Shown here one piece after another: positions 37,743 to 49,565 of a stretch of DNA of 64,000 bases. Numbering within the stretch: position 1 is the first letter of the stretch; each line of letters begins with the position of its first letter. Both the position numbers and the translations under genes were made by a program. The DNA is taken from assembly GCA_019635875.1 (NCBI GenBank), contig JAHBYP010000004.1, forward strand, positions 202,001-266,000, read 5' to 3'. The DNA comes from Alphaproteobacteria bacterium (lineage in GTDB: Bacteria; Pseudomonadota; Alphaproteobacteria; Reyranellales; Reyranellaceae). The notes beneath the pieces are model-generated. The model was not told where the DNA came from, made no database searches, and was given only the letters and a program-made list of their open reading frames with translations.

Positions 37743-39029
37743 ATGCTGCGCGACGAGGACCGCATCTTCACCAACCTCTACGGCTTCCACGACTGGGGGC
37801 TGGAGGGCGCGCGCCAGCGCGGCATCTGGGACAACACCGCCGAGATCCTGGCCAAGGGCCGCGACTGGATCATCGACGAGATGAAGAAGTCGGGCCTGCG
37901 CGGCCGCGGCGGCGCCGGCTTCCCGACCGGGCTGAAATGGTCGTTCATGCCCAAGGAGGTCGGCCCGCGGCCGCATTATCTCGTGGTCAACGCCGACGAG
38001 TCCGAGCCGGGCACCTGCAAGGACCGCGACATCCTCAGGCACGATCCGCACACGCTGATCGAGGGCTGCCTGGTCGCCAGCTTCGCCATGCAGGCGCACG
38101 CCGCCTACATTTATGTGCGCGGCGAGTTCTACGACGAGGCCATGCGGCTGAAGGCAGCCGTCAAGCAGGCCTACGACGCCGGCCTGCTGGGCGACAACGC
38201 CTGCGGCTCGGGATGGAAGATGGACGTCTACGTCCATCGCGGCGCCGGCGCCTATATCTGCGGCGAGGAGACGGCGCTGCTCGAAAGCCTCGAGGGCAAG
38301 AAGGGCATGCCGCGCCTGAAGCCGCCATTCCCGGCCGGCGCCGGGCTCTATGGCTGCCCGAGCACGGTGAACAACGTCGAGTCGATCGCCGTGGCGCCGA
38401 CCATCCTGCGCCGCGGCGCGGCTTGGTTCGCCGGCATCGGCCGGCCCAACAACACCGGCACCAAGGTCTTCTGCATCTCCGGGCACGTGAACAAGCCGTG
38501 CAACGTCGAGGAAGAGATGGGCATCCCGCTGCGCGAGCTGATCGAGCGGCATGCCGGCGGCGTGCGCGGCGGCTGGGACAATCTGCTGGCGGTGATCCCG
38601 GGCGGCGCCTCGGTGCCGCTGATCCCGAAATCGATCTGCGACGACGTCCTGATGGATTTCGACTCGCTGCGCAACGTGCAGTCCGGCCTCGGCACGGCGG
38701 CCGTGATCGTCATGGACAAGTCGACCGACGTCATCAAGGCGATCGCCCGGCTGAGCTATTTCTACAAGCACGAGAGCTGCGGCCAGTGCACACCCTGCCG
38801 CGAGGGCACCGGCTGGATGTGGCGCGTGATGGAACGCATGGTCAGGGGCGAGGCGCGCATCGAGGAGATCGACGTGCTGCACGACGTCACCAAGCAGGTC
38901 GAGGGCCACACGATCTGCGCGCTGGGCGACGCGGCGGCCTGGCCGATCCAGGGCCTGATCCGCCATTTCCGGCCCGAGATGGAGCGGCGCATCGTCGAGC
39001 GGCAGTCGAGCCGCATCGCCGCGCAGTGA
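37743..39029 (+). CDS. nuoF: NADH-quinone oxidoreductase subunit F
   Basis: This 428-residue 51-kDa subunit oxidises NADH with FMN and carries the N3 [4Fe-4S] cluster. It shows [20 protein letters not shown] (NADH/FMN site), [31 protein letters not shown], and the cluster ligands [14 protein letters not shown] plus a later Cys in [12 protein letters not shown]. It starts 4 bases after nuoE. Confidence 0.98.
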   Translation: MLRDEDRIFTNLYGFHDWGLEGARQRGIWDNTAEILAKGRDWIIDEMKKSGLRGRGGAGFPTGLKWSFMPKEVGPRPHYLVVNADESEPGTCKDRDILRHDPHTLIEGCLVASFAMQAHAAYIYVRGEFYDEAMRLKAAVKQAYDAGLLGDNACGSGWKMDVYVHRGAGAYICGEETALLESLEGKKGMPRLKPPFPAGAGLYGCPSTVNNVESIAVAPTILRRGAAWFAGIGRPNNTGTKVFCISGHVNKPCNVEEEMGIPLRELIERHAGGVRGGWDNLLAVIPGGASVPLIPKSICDDVLMDFDSLRNVQSGLGTAAVIVMDKSTDVIKAIARLSYFYKHESCGQCTPCREGTGWMWRVMERMVRGEARIEEIDVLHDVTKQVEGHTICALGDAAAWPIQGLIRHFRPEMERRIVERQSSRIAAQ

Positions 39030-39042
39030 TCCGGAGATCGTC

Positions 39043-41067
39043 ATGCCCAAGATGAAGATCGACGGAATCGAGATCGAGGTCCCCGCCGGCATCACGGTGC
39101 TGCAGGCCTGCGAGCTGGCCGGCGTCGAGATCCCGCGCTTCTGCTACCACGAGCGCCTGTCGATCGCCGGCAATTGCCGCATGTGCCTGGTCGAGCAGGA
39201 GAAGGCGCCCAAGCCGATCGCGTCGTGCGCCATGCCGGTGGCCGAGGGCATGGTGATCAAGACCGACACGCCGGTGGTCAGGAAGGCCCGCAATGGCGTG
39301 ATGGAGTTCCTGCTGATCAACCATCCCCTCGACTGCCCGATCTGCGACCAGGGCGGCGAGTGCGATCTGCAGGACCAGGCGATGGCCTACGGCTTCGACC
39401 GCACGCGCTATCATGAGAACAAGCGCGCGGTGCCGGACAAGGACCTCGGCCCGATCGTCAAGACCTCGATGAACCGCTGCATCCAGTGCACCCGCTGCGT
39501 GCGTTTCGCCACCGAGGTGGCGGGCGTCGAGGAGCTCGGCGCCACCGGCCGCGGCGAGGGCATGGAGATCACCACCTACGTGCAGAAGACGCTGACGTCG
39601 GAGCTCTCCGGCAACATCGTCGATCTCTGCCCGGTGGGCGCGCTGACCTCGAAGCCCTATGCGTTCAACGCCCGCTCCTGGGAGCTGCGCAAGACCGAGT
39701 CGGTCGACGTCATGGATGCGCTGGGCAGCAATATCCGCGTCGACACCCGCGGCGCCGAGGTGATGCGCGTGCTGCCGCGCGTCAACGAGGACGTCAACGA
39801 GGAGTGGATCTCCGACAAGACCCGGCACGCCATCGACGGGCTGAAGCGCCAGCGTCTCGACCAGCCCTATGTGCGCCGCGACGGCAAGCTGAAGCCGGCG
39901 AGCTGGGGCGAGGCATTCGCGGCGATCGCCGAGCGCATCGGCAAGACCCAGGGCGAGCGCATCGCCGCCATCGTCGGCGACCAGTGCGACGCCGAGGCGA
40001 TGGTCGCGCTCAAGGACCTGATGACGTCGCTGGGCGCCAGGGGCGTGGAGTGCCGCCAGGACGGCACGCAGCTGCAGGCCGGGCCGCGCGGCGGCTACAT
40101 CTTCAACGCCGGCATCGCCGGCATCGACAAGGCCGACCTGATCCTGCTGGTGGGCACCAACCCGCGGATCGAGGCGCCGGTGCTCAACGCCCGCATCCGT
40201 CGGCGTGCGCTCAACGGCGGGCTGAAGGTCGGCCTGATCGGCGAGGCGCCGGAGGATCTGACCTATCCCTTCGAGACGCTGGGCTCGAGCGCGAAGGCGT
40301 TGGACGATCTGGGCTCGTTCGGCGAGGCGCTGAAGGCCGCCAGGACGCCGATGATCATCGTCGGCCAGGGTGCGCTGACGCGGCCCGATGGTGCGGCGAT
40401 CCTCGCCAGGGCGCGTGCGCTGGCCTCGGTCAGCGACGAGTGGAACGGCTTCTGCGTGCTGCACACGGCGGCGGCGCGGGTCGGCGGTCTCGATCTCGGC
40501 CTGGCGGTGGACGGCGGCGTCGAGGGTATCCTCAAGGGCTGCGAGGACGGCTCGATCGATCTCGTCTACCTGCTCGCGGCCGACGAGTTCGACACCTCGC
40601 GTCTGGGCAAGGCCTTCGTGGTCTACCAGGGCCATCACGGCGATGCCGGCGCGCATCGCGCCGACGTGATCCTGCCGGGCGCCGCCTATACCGAGAAGCC
40701 GGGCGTCTACGTCAACACCGAGGGACGCGTGCAGCTGGCCAAGCGCGCGTCCTATCCGCCGGGCGAGGCGCGCGAGGACTGGGCGATCCTGCGCGCGCTG
40801 TCCGGCGTGCTGAGCAAGCCGTTGGCCTACGACACGATCGACCAGGTGCGTGCGCGCCTCGTCGCCGTGAACCCGGTCTTCGCCGCGATCGACCGGCAGA
40901 AGGCGGGCGCCTGGGGCGAGTTCGGCCAGGACGGCGGGCTGGGTGACGCGCCGCTGCGCTCGACGGTGGCGAATTTCTACATGACCTGCCCGATCAGCCG
41001 GGCCTCGCGCGTGATGGCGGACTGCACGGCGCAGCGCCGCGCCAGCCTCGCCGTGGCGGCGGAGTAG
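39043..41067 (+). CDS. nuoG: NADH-quinone oxidoreductase subunit G
   Basis: The 674-residue 75-kDa subunit has an N-terminal ferredoxin-like domain ([20 protein letters not shown]1b), the His-Cys ligand set [17 protein letters not shown] (N5/N4), and [17 protein letters not shown] with [15 protein letters not shown] molybdopterin-oxidoreductase-like domain that does not bind Mo follows. It lacks the extra N7 cluster cysteines that would make a longer E. coli-type form. It follows nuoF by 13 bases. Confidence 0.97.
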   Translation: MPKMKIDGIEIEVPAGITVLQACELAGVEIPRFCYHERLSIAGNCRMCLVEQEKAPKPIASCAMPVAEGMVIKTDTPVVRKARNGVMEFLLINHPLDCPICDQGGECDLQDQAMAYGFDRTRYHENKRAVPDKDLGPIVKTSMNRCIQCTRCVRFATEVAGVEELGATGRGEGMEITTYVQKTLTSELSGNIVDLCPVGALTSKPYAFNARSWELRKTESVDVMDALGSNIRVDTRGAEVMRVLPRVNEDVNEEWISDKTRHAIDGLKRQRLDQPYVRRDGKLKPASWGEAFAAIAERIGKTQGERIAAIVGDQCDAEAMVALKDLMTSLGARGVECRQDGTQLQAGPRGGYIFNAGIAGIDKADLILLVGTNPRIEAPVLNARIRRRALNGGLKVGLIGEAPEDLTYPFETLGSSAKALDDLGSFGEALKAARTPMIIVGQGALTRPDGAAILARARALASVSDEWNGFCVLHTAAARVGGLDLGLAVDGGVEGILKGCEDGSIDLVYLLAADEFDTSRLGKAFVVYQGHHGDAGAHRADVILPGAAYTEKPGVYVNTEGRVQLAKRASYPPGEAREDWAILRALSGVLSKPLAYDTIDQVRARLVAVNPVFAAIDRQKAGAWGEFGQDGGLGDAPLRSTVANFYMTCPISRASRVMADCTAQRRASLAVAAE

Positions 41068-41071
41068 GGCG

Positions 41072-42094
41072 ATGACGCTGGCGCAGTTCTTCACCCAGCA
41101 CTGGCTCGGCCAGCTGCTCGTCATCGTCGGGCAGTGCCTGCTGGTGACCGTGCCGCTGCTGGTCGCGGTCGCCTACATGACCTACGCCGACCGCAAGATC
41201 TGGGGCATGATCCAGCTGCGGCGCGGTCCCAACGTGGTCGGCCCGTTCGGCCTGCTGCAGCCGCTGGCCGACGGCGCCAAGCTGTTCCTCAAGGAGACCA
41301 TCATCCCCAGCGGCGCCAGCCGGGTGCTGTTCATCCTGGCGCCGATGATCACCTTCATCACCGCGCTGGTTGCCTGGGCGGTGGTGCCGTTCGACGACGG
41401 CTGGGTTATCGCCGATATCAATGTCGGCATCCTCTACCTGTTCGCGATCTCCTCGCTGGGCGTCTACGGCATCATCATCGCCGGCTGGGCGAGCAACTCG
41501 AAATACGCCTTCCTGGGCGCGCTGCGCTCGGCGGCGCAAATGGTGTCCTACGAGGTCTCGATCGGCTTCGTGCTGATCACCGTGCTGCTGTGCGCCGGCT
41601 CGCTCAACCTCACGACCATCGTGAAGATGCAGGATGGTGGCATCTGGAACTGGTACTTCCTGCCGCTGTTCCCGATGTTCATCATCTTCTTCATCTCGTG
41701 CCTGGCCGAGACCAACCGCACGCCGTTCGACCTGCCGATGTCCGAGGCCGAGCTGGTGGCCGGCTTCCACACCGAGTACTCGGCGATGGCCTTCGGCCTG
41801 TTCTTCCTCGGCGAGTACGCCAACATGATCCTGCTGTCGGGCATGGGCGCTGTGCTGTTCCTCGGCGGCTGGCATTCGCCGCTGCCGTTCGAGCCCTTCA
41901 CCTGGATCCCGGGCATCGCCTGGTTCGCGCTCAAGATCGCGTTGCTGCTCTTCGTCTTCTCGTGGACCAAGGGCACGGTGCCGAGGTACCGCTACGACCA
42001 GCTCATGCGCCTGGGCTGGAAGGTGTTCCTGCCGTTCTCGCTGGTCTGGGTGGTGTTGACGGCCGCCGTCGTGACCTACGCGCGCGGCAATTGA
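41072..42094 (+). CDS. nuoH: NADH-quinone oxidoreductase subunit H
   Basis: This 340-residue membrane subunit (ND1) has eight or so helices and connects the peripheral and membrane arms. Signature segments are [37 protein letters not shown] (quinone-channel loop), [20 protein letters not shown] with its conserved Glu chain, and [17 protein letters not shown]. It starts 4 bases after nuoG. Confidence 0.98.
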   Translation: MTLAQFFTQHWLGQLLVIVGQCLLVTVPLLVAVAYMTYADRKIWGMIQLRRGPNVVGPFGLLQPLADGAKLFLKETIIPSGASRVLFILAPMITFITALVAWAVVPFDDGWVIADINVGILYLFAISSLGVYGIIIAGWASNSKYAFLGALRSAAQMVSYEVSIGFVLITVLLCAGSLNLTTIVKMQDGGIWNWYFLPLFPMFIIFFISCLAETNRTPFDLPMSEAELVAGFHTEYSAMAFGLFFLGEYANMILLSGMGAVLFLGGWHSPLPFEPFTWIPGIAWFALKIALLLFVFSWTKGTVPRYRYDQLMRLGWKVFLPFSLVWVVLTAAVVTYARGN

Positions 42095-42104
42095 GGAGTT
42101 GGCG

Positions 42105-42593
42105 ATGGGTGTGCTCGACAGGACGGCCCGCGCGCTGCTGCTCGGCGAGATCGCCTCGGGCTTCGCGCTGACCTTGAAGTACATGTTCAAGCCGAAGGTG
42201 ACGGTCAACTATCCCTTCGAGAAGGGACCGCTCAGTCCGCGCTTCCGCGGCGAGCACGCGCTGCGCCGCTATCCCAACGGCGAGGAGCGCTGCATCGCCT
42301 GCAAGCTGTGCGAGGCGATCTGCCCGGCCCAGGCGATCACCATCGAGGCCGAGCCGCGCGCCGACGGCAGCCGGCGCACGACGCGCTACGACATCGACAT
42401 GACCAAGTGCATCTACTGCGGCTTCTGCCAGGAAGCGTGCCCGGTGGACGCGATCGTCGAGGGACCGAACTTCGAGTTCTCGACCGAGACGCGCGAGGAG
42501 CTGATGTACGACAAGGCCAAGCTATTGGCCAACGGCGACCGCTGGGAGGCCGAGATCGCGGCCAACCTGGCCCAGGACGCGCCGTACCGGTGA
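42105..42593 (+). CDS. nuoI: NADH-quinone oxidoreductase subunit I
   Basis: The 162-residue TYKY subunit carries two [4Fe-4S] clusters, N6a and N6b, in [18 protein letters not shown] and [18 protein letters not shown]. The N-terminal amphipathic helix lies along the membrane. GAGGAG precedes ATG 42105 by about 6 bases. A family A repeat of 126 bases follows before nuoJ, the largest interruption of the operon. Confidence 0.98.
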   Translation: MGVLDRTARALLLGEIASGFALTLKYMFKPKVTVNYPFEKGPLSPRFRGEHALRRYPNGEERCIACKLCEAICPAQAITIEAEPRADGSRRTTRYDIDMTKCIYCGFCQEACPVDAIVEGPNFEFSTETREELMYDKAKLLANGDRWEAEIAANLAQDAPYR

Positions 42594-42624
42594 TGGTCAT
42601 GGTGGGTCCATATCCTTCATTCAT

Positions 42625-42750
42625 CTTCCCCCGGAGGGGGAAGGAGGCGCGCGCAGCGCGACGGATGGAGGATGCCGCAACGCGCTCCGTGTTCGTCTTC
42701 GACATCCCCCATCCGCCCTGCGGGCACCTTCCCCCTCCGGGGGAAGGTAA
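42625..42750. repeat. Palindromic repeat family A, copy 2, inside the nuo operon
   Basis: CTTCCCCCGGAGGGGGAAGG opens the element and CCTTCCCCCTCCGGGGGAAG closes it. The left arm has GGCGCGCGCAGCGCGACGG and the right CCGCCCTGCGGGCACC, the same orientation as copy 1. It ends 9 bases before the nuoJ start, so it must be transcribed with the operon. Confidence 0.92.
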
Positions 42751-42759
42751 GGCGGCAGC

Positions 42760-43374
42760 ATGATCATCCAGACCATCGCCTTCTACGCCTTCGCCGCCGT
42801 GACCGTGGTCTCGGCCTTCATGGTGATCGCCGCGCGCAATCCCGTGCACTCGGTGCTCTACCTGATCCTGGCGTTCTTCAATTCCGCCGCGCTCTTCCTG
42901 CTGCTGGGCGCGGAGTTCATCGCGATGATCCTGATCATCGTCTATGTCGGCGCCGTCGCGGTGCTGTTCCTGTTCGTCGTGATGATGCTCGACATCAATC
43001 TCGCCGAACTGCGCCAGGGATTCCTGAGATACCTGCCGATCGGCGCCGCCGTCGGCCTGGTGCTGTTTGCAGAGCTGATGCTGGCGCTGGGTGTCTGGGT
43101 GGTGTCGCCGACTGCCGCCGGCAGCATCGCCGCCAACCAGGCAGCGCTGGCCAGGACCAGCAACACCGAGGCGATCGGCAAGGTGCTCTACACCGACTAT
43201 TTCTTCCTCTTCCAGGCGGCCGGCGTCGTGCTCCTGGTGGCGATGATCGGCGCCATCGTGCTCACCCTGCGCCAACGCGCCGGCGTGCGCCGCCAGAAGA
43301 TCGCCGAGCAGATCGCGCGCACCCGCGACGAGGCGGTCACCGTGGTCAAGGTCCCGGTCGGGGGAGGCATCTGA
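42760..43374 (+). CDS. nuoJ: NADH-quinone oxidoreductase subunit J
   Basis: This 204-residue membrane subunit (ND6) has five predicted helices. The conserved core is [21 protein letters not shown] and [28 protein letters not shown], the latter including the flexible helix with its pi-bulge. The C-terminal tail is basic. It lies just after the family A repeat, whose end leaves little room for a ribosome-binding site (GCGGCAGC only). Confidence 0.97.
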   Translation: MIIQTIAFYAFAAVTVVSAFMVIAARNPVHSVLYLILAFFNSAALFLLLGAEFIAMILIIVYVGAVAVLFLFVVMMLDINLAELRQGFLRYLPIGAAVGLVLFAELMLALGVWVVSPTAAGSIAANQAALARTSNTEAIGKVLYTDYFFLFQAAGVVLLVAMIGAIVLTLRQRAGVRRQKIAEQIARTRDEAVTVVKVPVGGGI

Positions 43375-43375
43375 C

Positions 43376-43684
43376 ATGCAGATCGGCCTCGAGCACTACC
43401 TCGCCGTCGCGGCGATCCTGTTCACCCTGGGCATCTTCGGCATCTTCCTGAACCGCAAGAACGTCATCGTCATCCTGATGTCGGTCGAGCTGATGCTGCT
43501 GGCGGTGAACATCAACCTGGTGGCCTTCTCGGCGCATCTCGGCGACATGACCGGTCAGGTCTTCGCCATGCTGGTGCTGACGGTGGCCGCCGCCGAGGCG
43601 GCCATCGGGCTCGCCATCCTCGTCGTCTATTTCCGGAACCGCGGCACCATCGCGGTCGAGGACATCAACCTGATGAAGGGGTAG
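43376..43684 (+). CDS. nuoK: NADH-quinone oxidoreductase subunit K
   Basis: The 102-residue membrane subunit (ND4L) has three helices. The proton-path glutamates are in [19 protein letters not shown] and [17 protein letters not shown]. It begins 1 base after the nuoJ stop, so it is translationally coupled. Confidence 0.98.
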   Translation: MQIGLEHYLAVAAILFTLGIFGIFLNRKNVIVILMSVELMLLAVNINLVAFSAHLGDMTGQVFAMLVLTVAAAEAAIGLAILVVYFRNRGTIAVEDINLMKG

Positions 43685-43712
43685 GGGCCGGTCCCGGTTC
43701 CGCGCGCGCGTC

Positions 43713-45719
43713 ATGGATCTCGCCGTCAAGCTCATCGTCTTCCTGCCGCTGCTGGCCGCGTTCATCGCCGGCGTCTTCGGCCGCGCGATCGGCGACCGGG
43801 GTGCGCAGGTCGTGACGACCGGCGCGCTGCTGATCGCCGCGGCGCTCTCGTGGTTCGTCTTCTTCAAGATCGGCTTCGGCGAGGCCGGCGGCACGATCCG
43901 CATCGCCACCTGGATCTCCTCGGGCACCTTCGAGGTGCTTTGGGCGCTGCGCGCCGACACGCTGACGGCGGTCATGCTGATCGTCGTCACGACAGTGTCG
44001 TCGATGGTCCACCTCTACTCGGTCGGCTACATGGCCGAGGACAAGAGCGTGCCGCGCTTCATGGCCTATCTCAGCCTGTTCACCTTCGCCATGCTGATGC
44101 TGGTGACGGCGGACAATCTGGTGCAGCTGTTCTTCGGCTGGGAAGGCGTCGGTCTCGCCTCCTACCTGCTGATCGGCTTCTGGTACGACAGGCCCTCGGC
44201 CAACGCCGCGGCGATCAAGGCCTTCATCGTCAACCGCGTCGGCGATTTCGGCTTCGCGCTGGGCATTTTCGCCATCTTCATGCTGACCGGCTCGGTTCAG
44301 TTCGACGCCATCTTCAAGGCCGCGCCGGAGATCGCCAGGGCCACCTTCCCGTTCCTCGGCGCCGAGGTGCCGGCGCTGACCACGGTCTGCCTGCTGCTCT
44401 TCGTCGGCGCCATGGGCAAGTCGGCGCAGCTTGGCCTGCACACCTGGCTGCCGGACGCCATGGAAGGCCCGACGCCGGTCTCCGCGCTGATCCATGCCGC
44501 GACCATGGTCACCGCCGGCATCTTCATGGTGGCGCGCTGCTCGCCGCTGTTCGAGTACTCGCAGACCGCGCTCGACGTCGTGACGCTGGTCGGCGCCGGT
44601 ACCGCGTTCTTCGCCGCCACGGTCGGCCTGACCCAGTTCGACATCAAACGGGTGGTCGCGTACTCGACCTGCAGCCAGCTCGGCTACATGTTCTTCGCGC
44701 TCGGCGTCTCGGCCTATCCGGCCGGCATGTTCCACCTGATGACGCACGCCTTCTTCAAGGCGCTGCTGTTCCTCGGCGCCGGCGCGGTGATCCATGCGAT
44801 GCACCACGAGCAGGACATGCGCCGCATGGGCGGGCTCAAGGACAAGATCCCGCAGACCTACTGGCTGATGTGGATCGGCACCCTGGCACTGGCCGGCATC
44901 GGCATCCCGGTGATCGGCGGCCATGGCATCGGATTCGCCGGGTTCTACTCCAAGGACATCATCCTCGAATCGGCGTTCAGCGCCCACACCACGGTCGGCA
45001 TGATCGCCTTCTGGCTGGGCATCGCCGCCGCGTTCATGACCGCATTCTACTCCTCGCGCCTGATGTTCATGACGTTCCACGGCGCGCCGCGCTGGGCCGA
45101 TGCGCACGGCCACGGTCATGATGCGCACGGCCATGGCCATGACGGCCATCACGAGCCGCACGAGGCGCCCGGCGTCATGCTGGTGCCGCTCTACGTGCTG
45201 GCGCTGGGCGCGGTGATCGCCGGCGGTGTCGCCTACAATATCTTCGTCGGCGACGGGCTCGAGCAGTTCTGGCGTGGCTCGGTGCTGATTCTCAGTGAGC
45301 ACCACGCTCTGCACGACGCGCACAACGCGCCGCTATGGGTCAAGGTGCTGCCGCTGGTCATGGCGATATCGGGCATCGCGCTGGCGTATCGCTTCTACGT
45401 GCAGAAGCCCAGCCTGCCGGCGCAGACGGCGGCGGCGTATCCGTTCCTGTACCGCTTCTCGTTCAACAAGTGGTACTTCGACGAGCTCTACGACTTCCTG
45501 TTCGTGAAGCCCTCGATGTGGCTGGGCCGGCAGCTCTGGAAGAAGGGCGATGTCGGCATCATCGACGAGGTCGGGCCCAACGGCCTGGCGCGCGGCGCCA
45601 CGCGCCTGGCCGGCGTCCTGGGCCGCGCCCAGAGCGGTTATCTCTACCACTACGCGTTCGCCATGCTGATCGGGGTCGCGGTCCTGGTCACCTGGTACAT
45701 GCTCTCGCGCGGGCAATGA
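43713..45719 (+). CDS. nuoL: NADH-quinone oxidoreductase subunit L
   Basis: This 668-residue antiporter-like subunit (ND5) pumps protons at the distal end of the membrane arm. It shows [19 protein letters not shown], the key Lys in [20 protein letters not shown], and the long lateral helix at the C-terminus. Between two helices, residues about 464-484, there is a histidine-rich loop, [20 protein letters not shown], that is not part of the core fold. The start is ATG 43713. Confidence 0.97.
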   Translation: MDLAVKLIVFLPLLAAFIAGVFGRAIGDRGAQVVTTGALLIAAALSWFVFFKIGFGEAGGTIRIATWISSGTFEVLWALRADTLTAVMLIVVTTVSSMVHLYSVGYMAEDKSVPRFMAYLSLFTFAMLMLVTADNLVQLFFGWEGVGLASYLLIGFWYDRPSANAAAIKAFIVNRVGDFGFALGIFAIFMLTGSVQFDAIFKAAPEIARATFPFLGAEVPALTTVCLLLFVGAMGKSAQLGLHTWLPDAMEGPTPVSALIHAATMVTAGIFMVARCSPLFEYSQTALDVVTLVGAGTAFFAATVGLTQFDIKRVVAYSTCSQLGYMFFALGVSAYPAGMFHLMTHAFFKALLFLGAGAVIHAMHHEQDMRRMGGLKDKIPQTYWLMWIGTLALAGIGIPVIGGHGIGFAGFYSKDIILESAFSAHTTVGMIAFWLGIAAAFMTAFYSSRLMFMTFHGAPRWADAHGHGHDAHGHGHDGHHEPHEAPGVMLVPLYVLALGAVIAGGVAYNIFVGDGLEQFWRGSVLILSEHHALHDAHNAPLWVKVLPLVMAISGIALAYRFYVQKPSLPAQTAAAYPFLYRFSFNKWYFDELYDFLFVKPSMWLGRQLWKKGDVGIIDEVGPNGLARGATRLAGVLGRAQSGYLYHYAFAMLIGVAVLVTWYMLSRGQ

Positions 45720-47236
45720 CCATGGCAAGCTGGCCCGTCCTTTCGCTCACCACCTTCCTGCCGCTGATCGGCGCGGCGTGGATCCTGCTGTTCACCCGCA
45801 ACGGCGAGGTCGGCGTCGCCAACGCCAAGCATGCCGCGCTGTGGACGTCGATCGCGACCTTCATCGTCTCGCTGTTCATCTGGTTCGGCTTCGACTCGCG
45901 CAATTCGGGCTTCCAGCTGCGCGAGCAGGTCGAGTGGATCCCGGCCTACAACATCGCCTATCACATGGGCGTCGACGGCATCTCGATGCCGTTCGTGCTG
46001 CTGTCGACCTTCCTGACGCCGTTGTGCATCCTGGCGAGCTGGCAGGCGATCGAGACCCGCGTGCGCGAGTACATGGTCGCGTTCCTCGTGCTCGAGACCT
46101 TCATGGTCGGCATGTTCTGCGCGCTCGACTTCATGGTGTTCTACATCTTCTTCGAGGCCGTGCTGATCCCGATGTTCCTGATCATCGGAATCTGGGGCGG
46201 CAAGGACAAGATCTACGCCGCCTTCAAGTTCTTCCTTTACACCCTGGCCGGCTCCGTCTTCATGCTGCTGGCCATCCTGGCGATCTACTTCAAGGCCGGC
46301 ACCACCGACATCCCGACCATCATCGCCACCCTGAAGCTGCCGCAGGAATGGCAGATCTGGCTGTGGCTGGCCTTCTTCGCCTCCTTCGCCGTGAAGGTGC
46401 CGATGTGGCCGGTGCACACCTGGCTGCCCGACGCGCACGTGCAGGCGCCGACGGCGGGCTCGGTGATCCTGGCCGGCGTGCTCCTGAAGATGGGCGCCTA
46501 CGGCTTCATCCGCTTCTCGATCCCGATGCTGCCGCTGGCCTCGGACTTCTTCACCCCCTTCATCTTCGTGCTGAGCTGCATCGCCGTGGTCTACACCTCG
46601 CTGGTGGCGCTGGCGCAGGAGGACATGAAGAAGCTGATCGCCTATTCCTCGGTCGCCCATATGGGCTTCGTCACCATCGGCATCTTCGTGATGAACACGC
46701 AGGGCGTGCAGGGCGCGCTGTTCCAGATGCTGAGCCACGGCCTGGTCTCCGGCGCGCTCTTCCTCTGCGTCGGCGTGGTCTACGATCGCCTGCACACGCG
46801 CGAGATCGCCCGTTACGGCGGCCTGTCGGACAACATGCCGCGCTACGCGCTGGTCTTCATGTTCTTCACCATGGCCAGCGTCGGTCTGCCGGGCCTGTCG
46901 GGCTTCGTCGGCGAGTTCCTGGTGCTGACCGGCGCCTTCAAGGCCAATACCTGGGTGGCGGCCATCGCCTCGCTGGGCGTCATTCTGGGCGCCGCCTATG
47001 CGCTGTATCTCTACTGGCGCATCTGCTTCGGCAAGCTGGTCAAGCCGGACGTCAAGGCGATGCTCGACATGAATCCGCGCGAGATCGCCATCTTCGCGCC
47101 CATCGTTCTGATGACGATCTGGATGGGCGTCTACCCGCAGACCTTCCTCGAAGTGATGGACGCCTCGGTCGCCAAGCTGGTGGCGGATTACGGCGCGGCG
47201 CTCCAGGCGGCGGGTAAGACCGCCATGTTGCGCTAG
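45716..47236 (+). CDS. nuoM: NADH-quinone oxidoreductase subunit M
   Basis: The 506-residue antiporter-like subunit (ND4) has about 14 helices, with [20 protein letters not shown] (proton-path Glu), [20 protein letters not shown] with the key Lys, and [21 protein letters not shown] 45716 overlaps the nuoL stop (ATGA); the ATG at 45722 is the alternative and would begin [10 protein letters not shown] family C repeat follows before nuoN. Confidence 0.97.
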   Translation: MTMASWPVLSLTTFLPLIGAAWILLFTRNGEVGVANAKHAALWTSIATFIVSLFIWFGFDSRNSGFQLREQVEWIPAYNIAYHMGVDGISMPFVLLSTFLTPLCILASWQAIETRVREYMVAFLVLETFMVGMFCALDFMVFYIFFEAVLIPMFLIIGIWGGKDKIYAAFKFFLYTLAGSVFMLLAILAIYFKAGTTDIPTIIATLKLPQEWQIWLWLAFFASFAVKVPMWPVHTWLPDAHVQAPTAGSVILAGVLLKMGAYGFIRFSIPMLPLASDFFTPFIFVLSCIAVVYTSLVALAQEDMKKLIAYSSVAHMGFVTIGIFVMNTQGVQGALFQMLSHGLVSGALFLCVGVVYDRLHTREIARYGGLSDNMPRYALVFMFFTMASVGLPGLSGFVGEFLVLTGAFKANTWVAAIASLGVILGAAYALYLYWRICFGKLVKPDVKAMLDMNPREIAIFAPIVLMTIWMGVYPQTFLEVMDASVAKLVADYGAALQAAGKTAMLR

Positions 47237-47262
47237 CCCATGATTCGGTCGATTCGTCCCAC

Positions 47263-47330
47263 CTGTCATCCCGAGCGTAGCGAGGGATCCAGTGGGCATC
47301 CTGGATCCCTCGCTACGCTCGGGATGACAG
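47263..47330. repeat. Palindromic repeat family C, copy 5, inside the nuo operon
   Basis: CTGTCATCCCGAGCGTAGCG and CGCTACGCTCGGGATGACAG are inverted around GGATCCAG...CTGGATCC, an almost perfect 68-base palindrome. It sits in the nuoM-nuoN gap and so must form a strong hairpin in the operon mRNA. Confidence 0.93.
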
Positions 47331-47375
47331 CCGTGCTTCCAACGTCACGGGACATGCGTTAGGGGACCCGCGAGC

Positions 47376-48812
47376 ATGGTCGGACTGGAAAACTGGCAGA
47401 TCGCCACCCCCGAGATGATCCTGGCGGCAGGCGCCATGGTGCTGCTGATGATCGGCGCCTTTCGCGGCGAGCGGTCGGCCGATCTCGTGGCGTGGCTTTC
47501 CATGGCGCTGCTGGTCGGCGCCGCCGCGGCGGTGATCTGGGGTCAGACGGGCACGGCCTTCAACGGCCTGTTCCTCAACACGCCCTTCACCATGGCGATG
47601 AAGGCGCTGTCGCTGCTCGGTTCGGCGCTGGCCATCCTGATGTCGGGCAGCTTCATGCGCCGAGAGGGCGCCTGGCGCTTCGAGTTTCCGGTGATCATCG
47701 TGCTGGCGACCTTGGGCATGATGATCATGCTGTCGTCGGCCGACCTGATGACGCTCTATGTCGGTCTCGAGATGCAGTCGCTGGCGCTCTATGTCGTGGC
47801 CGCGTTCCAGCGCGACAGCGCGCGTTCGACCGAAGCCGGGGTGAAGTATTTCGTGCTGGGCGCCGTGGCGTCCTGCATGATGCTCTACGGTGCTTCGCTG
47901 GTGTACGGCTTCGCCGGCACGACCAACTTCGCCGCCATCGCCAAGGTCTTCGCCGTCGGCGCGCCGTCAGTGGGTGCGGTGATCGGGCTGGTGTTCATCC
48001 TCGCCGGCCTGGTCTTCAAGGTCTCGGCCGTGCCGTTCCACATGTGGACGCCCGACGTCTACGAGGGCGCGCCGACGCCGGTGACGGCGCTGTTCTCGGT
48101 GGCGCCCAAGATCGCCGCGCTCGGCCTGCTGGTCGCCATCGTCATGGGCCCGTTCCGGCCGCTGATGGCGCAGTCCCAGCAGATCCTGATCATGGTCTCG
48201 GTCGCCTCGATGGCCTGGGGCGCCTTCGCCGCGATCCGCCAGGAGAACATCAAGCGCCTGATGGCCTACTCCTCGATCGGCAACATGGGCTATGCGCTGC
48301 TCGGCCTCGCCGCCGGCACCGAGGAGGGCATCCGCTCGGTGGTGATCTACATGATCATCTACCTGGCGATGAGCGTCGGCACCTTCGCCTGCATCCTCTC
48401 GATGCGCCGCGGCGGCATCGCCGTCGAGCGCATCGCCGATCTCGCCGGCCTGTGGCGCAATCATCCCCGCATGGCGCTGGCGCTGCTGTTCTTCATGTTC
48501 TCGATGGCCGGCATCCCGCCACTGGCCGGCTTCTTCGGCAAGCTCAACGTCTTCCTCGCCGCCATCAATGCCGGGCTGTACTGGGCCTCGGCACTGGGCG
48601 TCGCGGCCTCGGTGGTGGGTGCCTACTACTACCTGCGCATCATCAAGGTGATGTTCCTCGACGATCCGGTGGCGCCGTTCGACAAGGTCGAGACATCGAT
48701 GGGCTCCGTCATGGCCGTGATGGCGGTGTTCGTCTTCCCGGTCTTCCTGGTCTTCCAGTCGCCCTTCCTGTCTTCCGCGCAGGCCGCGGCGCACGCCTTC
48801 TTCGTGCGATGA
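47376..48812 (+). CDS. nuoN: NADH-quinone oxidoreductase subunit N
   Basis: This 478-residue antiporter-like subunit (ND2) is the last of the 14. It has LMTLYVGLEMQSLALYVVAA (proton-path Glu), GLVFKVSAVPFHMWTPDVYE with the key Lys, and LMAYSSIGNMGYALLGLA. The start ATG 47376 follows the C repeat by 45 bases. Its stop overlaps the birA start by four bases (ATGA), linking the respiratory operon to biotin and CoA metabolism genes. Confidence 0.97.
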   Translation: MVGLENWQIATPEMILAAGAMVLLMIGAFRGERSADLVAWLSMALLVGAAAAVIWGQTGTAFNGLFLNTPFTMAMKALSLLGSALAILMSGSFMRREGAWRFEFPVIIVLATLGMMIMLSSADLMTLYVGLEMQSLALYVVAAFQRDSARSTEAGVKYFVLGAVASCMMLYGASLVYGFAGTTNFAAIAKVFAVGAPSVGAVIGLVFILAGLVFKVSAVPFHMWTPDVYEGAPTPVTALFSVAPKIAALGLLVAIVMGPFRPLMAQSQQILIMVSVASMAWGAFAAIRQENIKRLMAYSSIGNMGYALLGLAAGTEEGIRSVVIYMIIYLAMSVGTFACILSMRRGGIAVERIADLAGLWRNHPRMALALLFFMFSMAGIPPLAGFFGKLNVFLAAINAGLYWASALGVAASVVGAYYYLRIIKVMFLDDPVAPFDKVETSMGSVMAVMAVFVFPVFLVFQSPFLSSAQAAAHAFFVR

Positions 48813-49552
48813 TCCCGGCCGGCTGGTCGGTCGTCACGCTCGACACCGTCGGCAGCACCAACGACGACGCCATGGCGCGGGCCGAGGCCGGCGCGCCCGA
48901 GGGAACCGTCGTTCGCGCCCTGCGCCAGGAGGCGGGCAGGGGGCGCCGCGGTCGCGGCTGGGACTCGCCGCCGGGCAACGTCTATTCCTCGACCATCCTG
49001 CGTCCGCCCGTGCCGCCGGTCGAAGCGGCGCAGCTCAGCTTCGTCGCCGCGCTGGCCGTCGCTGACATGGCCGAGGCGCAGATCGATCCGGCGCATCGCG
49101 TGGCGATCAAGTGGCCCAACGACGTGCTGGTCGACGACGCCAAGATCTCCGGCATCCTGCTGGAATCGGCCATCGGTGAGGGGGGCCTTGTCGGCCATGT
49201 CGTGATCGGCGTCGGCATCAACGTCGCCAGCGCACCGCCGGCGACGCGCTATGGCGCGACCCATCTGTCGGCGCTGGGCTCGACGACATCGACCGACACG
49301 GTATTCGAGGCCTATGTCGGCGCGCTGGCGCGGCGTTACGGGGAGTGGCGCACAGGCGGTTTCGCCGCCACGCGCACCGCATGGCTGCGCCGCGCCGCCT
49401 GGCTGGATCGCGACATCGAGATATCGCTGGGCGAGACGGCGCTTCGTGGCCGATTCGTCGACCTTGACGAGCAGGGGGCGCTGCTGCTGCAAACCGACGG
49501 CGGCGGTGTCCGGCGGATCACCGCCGGCGACATCTTCCCGCCCCGCGCCTGA
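48809..49552 (+). CDS. birA: Biotin--[acetyl-CoA-carboxylase] ligase
   Basis: The 247-residue protein activates biotin with ATP and attaches it to carboxylase carrier domains. The catalytic loop is QEAGRGRRGRGWDSPPGNVY (residues about 37-56), followed by VAIKWPNDVLVDDAKISGIL and VVIGVGINV. It lacks an N-terminal winged helix, so it is a class I enzyme without the repressor function. It overlaps the end of nuoN by four bases. Confidence 0.95.
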   Translation: MIPAGWSVVTLDTVGSTNDDAMARAEAGAPEGTVVRALRQEAGRGRRGRGWDSPPGNVYSSTILRPPVPPVEAAQLSFVAALAVADMAEAQIDPAHRVAIKWPNDVLVDDAKISGILLESAIGEGGLVGHVVIGVGINVASAPPATRYGATHLSALGSTTSTDTVFEAYVGALARRYGEWRTGGFAATRTAWLRRAAWLDRDIEISLGETALRGRFVDLDEQGALLLQTDGGGVRRITAGDIFPPRA

Positions 49553-49565
49553 TCCGGAGGCCCGC

